64,000 nucleotides of DNA from NCBI GenBank assembly GCA_902727855.1, contig CACVAS010000147.1:109572-173571 (forward strand), given 5' to 3'. Source of the stretch: an uncultured Sulfurovum sp. GTDB lineage: Bacteria; Campylobacterota; Campylobacteria; Campylobacterales; Sulfurovaceae. Numbering within the stretch: position 1 is the first letter of the stretch; every line of letters begins with the position of its first letter. Under the pieces are notes generated by a model. That model saw nothing but the letters and a program-made list of their open reading frames with translations, had not been told where the DNA came from and searched no databases. A program made the translations under genes and the position numbers. Of this stretch, positions 60,864-64,000 are shown piece by piece.

Positions 60864-62678
60864 ATGAGCCTTCATGACCAAGAAAACTTTATAAAAGAAA
60901 TCCATCCTTTTGACAAACTCACTACACATGAACTAGATACTGCTTTTAAAAATATGGATATTGCATATTATCAAAAAGATACCGTGCTCATCTCCCCTGA
61001 CCATACAAGTGATTACTTTTTTATTATAATTAAAGGTGAAGTCAGTGAATACAACAATGATGAGTTGACCTTTGTTTATCATGAACAAGATGAGTTTGAT
61101 GCAGACTCTCTTATATACAATAAAACCAGCAGTAAGTTTATTGTCAGTGAAGACCTTATCTGTTATGAGCTAAAAAAGAAAACTTTTTTAGAATTAATCA
61201 ATACCAATAGTAAATTTAAAAACTTTTTTCTAAAAAATTTATCTTCAAGACTCCAAACATTGAAAAATAAAGAATATGGATCAGATATATCTTCTTTTAT
61301 GTTTTCAAAAGTTGGAGATATCTATCTACATGAGCCATGTATTGTAGATAAAACATGTAATATAAGAAATGCTATAGAGAAATCCATTGCTAAAGGTACC
61401 TCTACTATCATAGTCGAAAATGGCACAGAGTATGGAGTTGTTACAGACTCTGTACTTAAAAAAGATGTTTTATTGGCACATCAAAATTTAGAATTACCTA
61501 TTGTTGAAATTGCAAAATTCCCATTTGTATGTGTACAAAAAGATGACTTTTTATTTTCTGTACTTTTGACACTAGTAAAACACTCTATCAAAAGAGTTGG
61601 GGTTCTAGAAGATGGGAAGATTACAGGTTTACTCAAGCAAGCAGATATTTTAAGTTATTTTGCAAATCACTCACATATAGTTTCAGTTAAAATTGCAAAA
61701 TCAGCCACTATTGAAGAACTCCGAGCTGCTAGTGATGATGTAAATAAAACGATTAAGTCACTTTATGACAAAAGTTTGAAAACAGGTTATATAGCTAAAA
61801 TGGTTGCAGAATTAAATGCTAAAGTATATGAAAAACTTTTTAATATTGTACTGCCTGAAACATTACATGATAAGTGTGCCCTTTTAGTGATGGGAAGTGA
61901 AGGCAGAGATGAACAAATTATCAAAACCGATCAAGACAATGCTCTTGTGATTGAAGATGGGCAAGATCCATCTATCTATTATCCTTATATGCAAGAGTTT
62001 ACTAAGCAACTTATTTCATTTGGTTTTCCTGAATGTGAAGGAAATATCATGGTTAGTAATCCTTATTGGTGTAAAACACAGTCCGAATTTATGAAACAAA
62101 TTGATACATGGTTCTTAGGTACTGATATGGAACATTACATGGATCTAGCAATCTTTTTCGATGCTAAATGTGTTGCAGGAGATGTTAGTTTATTTGAACC
62201 ACTTAAACATGAAATATTTAAACTTGTGAAAGAAAAAAATGTTTATATGGCTTACTTTGCAAATGCAACATTGAACTTTGAAACACCTATTACACTATTC
62301 TCTTCATTAAAGACTACTAAAGAAGGAATTGATATTAAAAAAGGCGGTATATTTGCGATTGTTCAGGGTGTTAGATCTCTTGCATTAGAAAATGGTGTGA
62401 TGGAAAATTCAACAGTAGCAAGAATCAAAAAGTTACATAAACTTAATATATTAGAGAAAGATTTAGCGTCAGAACTTATAGAGGCATTAGGTTTATTATC
62501 TAGATTAAGATTACAAGGCCATATTTTGAAACTTAAAGAGGGAAAAGCAATTAATAATATGATTGATGTAAGTTCTTTTGGTAAAATTGAGAGAGATATG
62601 CTTAAAGACAGTTTTAGTATTGTAAATACATTTAAAAAATTTATTACACATCATTTTCACTTGGGTAATTTACACTAA
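60864..62678 (+). CDS. cyclic-nucleotide-binding/CBS/DUF294 nucleotidyltransferase-like protein
   Basis: 604 residues. A cNMP-binding-like domain spans about 8-120, two CBS repeats about 150-268 and a GlnD-like DUF294 nucleotidyltransferase about 325-450 with MGSEGRDEQIIKTDQDNALV. A DUF294_C helical domain runs to about 600. This architecture is regularly found beside ActP/DUF4212 symporters and acs and is presumed to regulate carboxylate uptake, perhaps by modifying a partner with a nucleotide. GGAG precedes the ATG by 7 bases. Activity unproven. Confidence 0.85.
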   Translation: MSLHDQENFIKEIHPFDKLTTHELDTAFKNMDIAYYQKDTVLISPDHTSDYFFIIIKGEVSEYNNDELTFVYHEQDEFDADSLIYNKTSSKFIVSEDLICYELKKKTFLELINTNSKFKNFFLKNLSSRLQTLKNKEYGSDISSFMFSKVGDIYLHEPCIVDKTCNIRNAIEKSIAKGTSTIIVENGTEYGVVTDSVLKKDVLLAHQNLELPIVEIAKFPFVCVQKDDFLFSVLLTLVKHSIKRVGVLEDGKITGLLKQADILSYFANHSHIVSVKIAKSATIEELRAASDDVNKTIKSLYDKSLKTGYIAKMVAELNAKVYEKLFNIVLPETLHDKCALLVMGSEGRDEQIIKTDQDNALVIEDGQDPSIYYPYMQEFTKQLISFGFPECEGNIMVSNPYWCKTQSEFMKQIDTWFLGTDMEHYMDLAIFFDAKCVAGDVSLFEPLKHEIFKLVKEKNVYMAYFANATLNFETPITLFSSLKTTKEGIDIKKGGIFAIVQGVRSLALENGVMENSTVARIKKLHKLNILEKDLASELIEALGLLSRLRLQGHILKLKEGKAINNMIDVSSFGKIERDMLKDSFSIVNTFKKFITHHFHLGNLH

Positions 62679-63307
62679 TGATAAATAAACTAAAATATAA
62701 ATATCAAAAAGCTAAACTTAAAAATAAAGATTTCGACTTTTTATTTAATGAGTTAGATGACAATGAAGAGTATGTATCATTTGACTGTGAAACGACTGGT
62801 CTCAATCCAAAAAAAGATGAAATTCTTTCTATAGGTGCTGTTAAGCTGATTGATAATAAAATAGAGTTTAGTGAATCTTTTGAAAAGTTTTTATCCCCAA
62901 TAAATCATATATCACAAGAGAGTATTAAAATACATCATATACGTCCTTGTGATATAGCTAATTGTATTGATTCTAAAATAGCCATTGAAGAGTTTCTGCA
63001 CTTTATAGGTAACAGAACATTGATTGGTTATTACATTAAATTCGATATCGCGATGATTAATCGTTATGCAAAAAAACTGATTGGTACTACTATCCCTAAC
63101 AAAAGTATAGAGTTATCTACTATGTATTATAAACGCTACCAAAAACAATCATCACATGAGTTTGTAGATCTAAAGTTTGACACTATTATGGAAAAGTTAG
63201 ATTTACCAAAATTAGGACAGCATGATGCACTGAATGATGCTGTTATGTCTGCTATGATGTATCTAAAATTAAAACATATGGCAGAGTACAAAGGTGCCTA
63301 TAGTTAA
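62678..63307 (+). CDS. DnaQ-like DEDDh 3'-5' exonuclease
   Basis: 209 residues. Exo I FDCETTGLNPKKDEILSIGAV near 55, Exo II around LIGYYIKFDIAMINRY near 118, Exo III LGQHDALNDAVMSAMMY near 183, so all four acidic residues and the His are present. It starts on the stop of the DUF294 gene (TAATG). A DEDDh exonuclease next to DUF294/ActP genes is a recurring arrangement; substrate (DNA, RNA or nucleotide) unknown. Confidence 0.87.
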   Translation: MINKLKYKYQKAKLKNKDFDFLFNELDDNEEYVSFDCETTGLNPKKDEILSIGAVKLIDNKIEFSESFEKFLSPINHISQESIKIHHIRPCDIANCIDSKIAIEEFLHFIGNRTLIGYYIKFDIAMINRYAKKLIGTTIPNKSIELSTMYYKRYQKQSSHEFVDLKFDTIMEKLDLPKLGQHDALNDAVMSAMMYLKLKHMAEYKGAYS

Positions 63308-63351
63308 TGAGTTAACATAGCTATAGTAATGCTATAAATAGTAACTATAAT
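63302..63351 (+). promoter_or_regulatory. thioesterase promoter with 11-bp repeats
   Basis: TATAAT at 63346-63351. Upstream, in 11-base register, lie AGTTAATGAGT (63302-63312), TAACATAGCTA (63313-63323), TAGTAATGCTA (63324-63334) and TAAATAGTAAC (63335-63345). The third block matches the porin repeat TGTTAATGCTA at 9 of 11 bases and starts 22 bases before the -10, the same geometry as at the porin and acs genes. Confidence 0.5.
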
Positions 63352-63377
63352 GATGTACTCCAACTGAAAGGGCATGA

Positions 63378-63761
63378 ATGCAAATAAGAATCTATTATGA
63401 AGATACCGATGCAGGTGGCATTACCTATCATGCAAACTATATAAAATTTTGTGAACGTGCCAGGTCAGAATATCTATTAAAACAAGATATCATGCCTGGT
63501 GGTAGTGACTTTGGTTTTGTCGTACGACATATGGAAGTTGACTACTATGCTACATCTACCTTGGGTGATATACTTGAAGTTAAGAGTAAAATATTGCGTA
63601 TGAAAAATTCATCACTACTTGTTTCACATAAAATCTATAAAGAGAAAACAAAAATATTTAGTATGAACCTCTCTTTAGTCTATGTGGAAAAAGGTACTCC
63701 CAAACGAATACCTGAGTATTTTAGAAAACTATTCTCAGAATGTACTTATAATGATTGTTAG
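63378..63761 (+). CDS. ybgC: YbgC-family acyl-CoA thioesterase
   Basis: 127 residues with the hot-dog fold. RIYYEDTDAGGITYHANYIKFCERARSEYL has the catalytic Asp region of 4-hydroxybenzoyl-CoA-type thioesterases, with VVRHMEVDYYATSTLGDILEV after it. It hydrolyses short acyl-CoA, or acyl-ACP with phospholipid enzymes. AAAGGG precedes the ATG. Here it sits between the uptake genes and acs, with its own repeat-bearing promoter, so a role in acyl-CoA balance is likely. Confidence 0.88.
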   Translation: MQIRIYYEDTDAGGITYHANYIKFCERARSEYLLKQDIMPGGSDFGFVVRHMEVDYYATSTLGDILEVKSKILRMKNSSLLVSHKIYKEKTKIFSMNLSLVYVEKGTPKRIPEYFRKLFSECTYNDC

Positions 63762-63767
63762 TAACCT

Positions 63768-63806
63768 TCTATGCTATGTAAATGCTAGATTAATATGAGA
63801 TAATAA
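63768..63806 (+). promoter_or_regulatory. acs promoter with three 11-bp repeats
   Basis: CTTCTATGCTA (63768-63778), TGTAAATGCTA (63779-63789) and GATTAATATGA (63790-63800), then GATAAT (63801-63806). The middle block differs from the porin repeat by one base, and spacing to the -10 is identical to the porin promoter. Confidence 0.6.
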
Positions 63807-63874
63807 AGAAAGTACCTAAACAGTGGTGCAATAACATATAGTTTAGTCTGATACACATAAGAAAAAGGAACAGA

Positions 63875-64000
63875 ATGTCAAAAGAAATATACACCCCAAA
63901 CCCAAACTTTGCGAAAGGTGCGGCCATTGATTCAATGGATGCCTACTGGAACCTACAAAATAAAGCGATAGAGGATTATGAAGGATTCTGGAAAGATTTT
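63875..64000 (+). CDS. acs: acetyl-CoA synthetase, N-terminal part only (runs off the window)
   Basis: 42 codons from the ATG at 63875 to the window end, with AAGGA 5 bases upstream. YTPNPNFAKGAAIDSMDAYW and EDYEGFWKDF match the N-terminal ACAS_N domain of acetyl-CoA synthetase. It would activate imported acetate to acetyl-CoA. The AMP-binding domain is not visible, so a related acyl-CoA synthetase such as PrpE cannot be fully excluded. Confidence 0.82.
   Translation, partial: MSKEIYTPNPNFAKGAAIDSMDAYWNLQNKAIEDYEGFWKDF

Noticed and set aside
1..64000. CRISPR arrays, tRNA or rRNA genes, insertion sequences, prophage genes.
   Set aside because: All spacers were read on both strands; no periodic repeats, cloverleaf-like segments, transposase or integrase sequences were found.

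Overview
The window is about 64 kb of AT-rich bacterial DNA, probably from a Campylobacterota (epsilonproteobacterial) chromosome of the Sulfurovum/Sulfurimonas type. Evidence: gene order shared with Campylobacter jejuni (flhF-folK-aroQ-aminofutalosine deaminase; EnvC-like protein-ftsX-ftsE-trmB-fn3 lipoprotein-RluA-type pseudouridine synthase), a Campylobacter-type dimeric dUTPase, and an OprD-like porin with an acetate-type symporter. No rRNA, tRNA, CRISPR array or insertion sequence was recognised.

1-24.5 kb: one long leftward polysaccharide locus. Read from its likely promoter near 24.7 kb it makes UDP-ManNAcA (wecB, wecC) and a CMP-legionaminic-acid-type nonulosonate (legB, legC, legH, legI, legG, ptmE, legF). 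Embedded genes encode an N-formyltransferase, a PIG-L deacetylase and two Gfo/Idh oxidoreductases. Then come an SGNH hydrolase, a Wzx flippase, glycosyltransferases, a Wzy polymerase and several hexapeptide acyltransferases. It ends with a WecG/TagA transferase, a WecA-like initiating transferase and a Wzz chain-length regulator cut by the window edge. This is a complete Wzx/Wzy-type heteropolysaccharide pathway with many decoration enzymes.

24.5-46.6 kb: housekeeping. It holds a small outer-membrane barrel, dUTPase, a lipoprotein and the rpmH-rnpA-yidC-jag-mnmE ribosome/membrane-insertion block. rnpA has no ATG, GTG or TTG start, and yidD is absent from its usual place. Next come mnmA, flhF, folK, an M24 peptidase, aroQ and aminofutalosine deaminase, a SUKH-type protein, a sulfur amino-acid operon (DUF4395, Rrf2 regulator, MetY-like enzyme) behind a strong promoter with twin palindromes, and the ftsEX/EnvC division block.

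46.6-50.6 kb: a defence/toxin island between the pseudouridine synthase gene and ttcA. It contains a Septu-like ATPase plus HNH nuclease, a 20-residue hydrophobic peptide gene with a folded leader and an opposing strong promoter (type I toxin-antitoxin-like), and a MNT/HEPN pair. The MNT/HEPN pair is bracketed by two copies of the 3' end of ttcA.

50.6-54.6 kb: ttcA, mtnN, fabD, a membrane-anchored Mrr-like nuclease, a strongly folded intergenic region and slyD.

54.8-64 kb: rightward carboxylate (probably acetate) uptake and activation. It encodes a Cache-domain histidine kinase and OmpR-type regulator, porin, DUF4212 plus ActP-like symporter, a DUF294/CBS nucleotidyltransferase-like protein, a DEDDh exonuclease, a thioesterase and the start of acs. 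Three promoters (porin, thioesterase, acs) carry 11-bp direct repeats at the same distance from the -10 element, which suggests one regulon under the adjacent response regulator.
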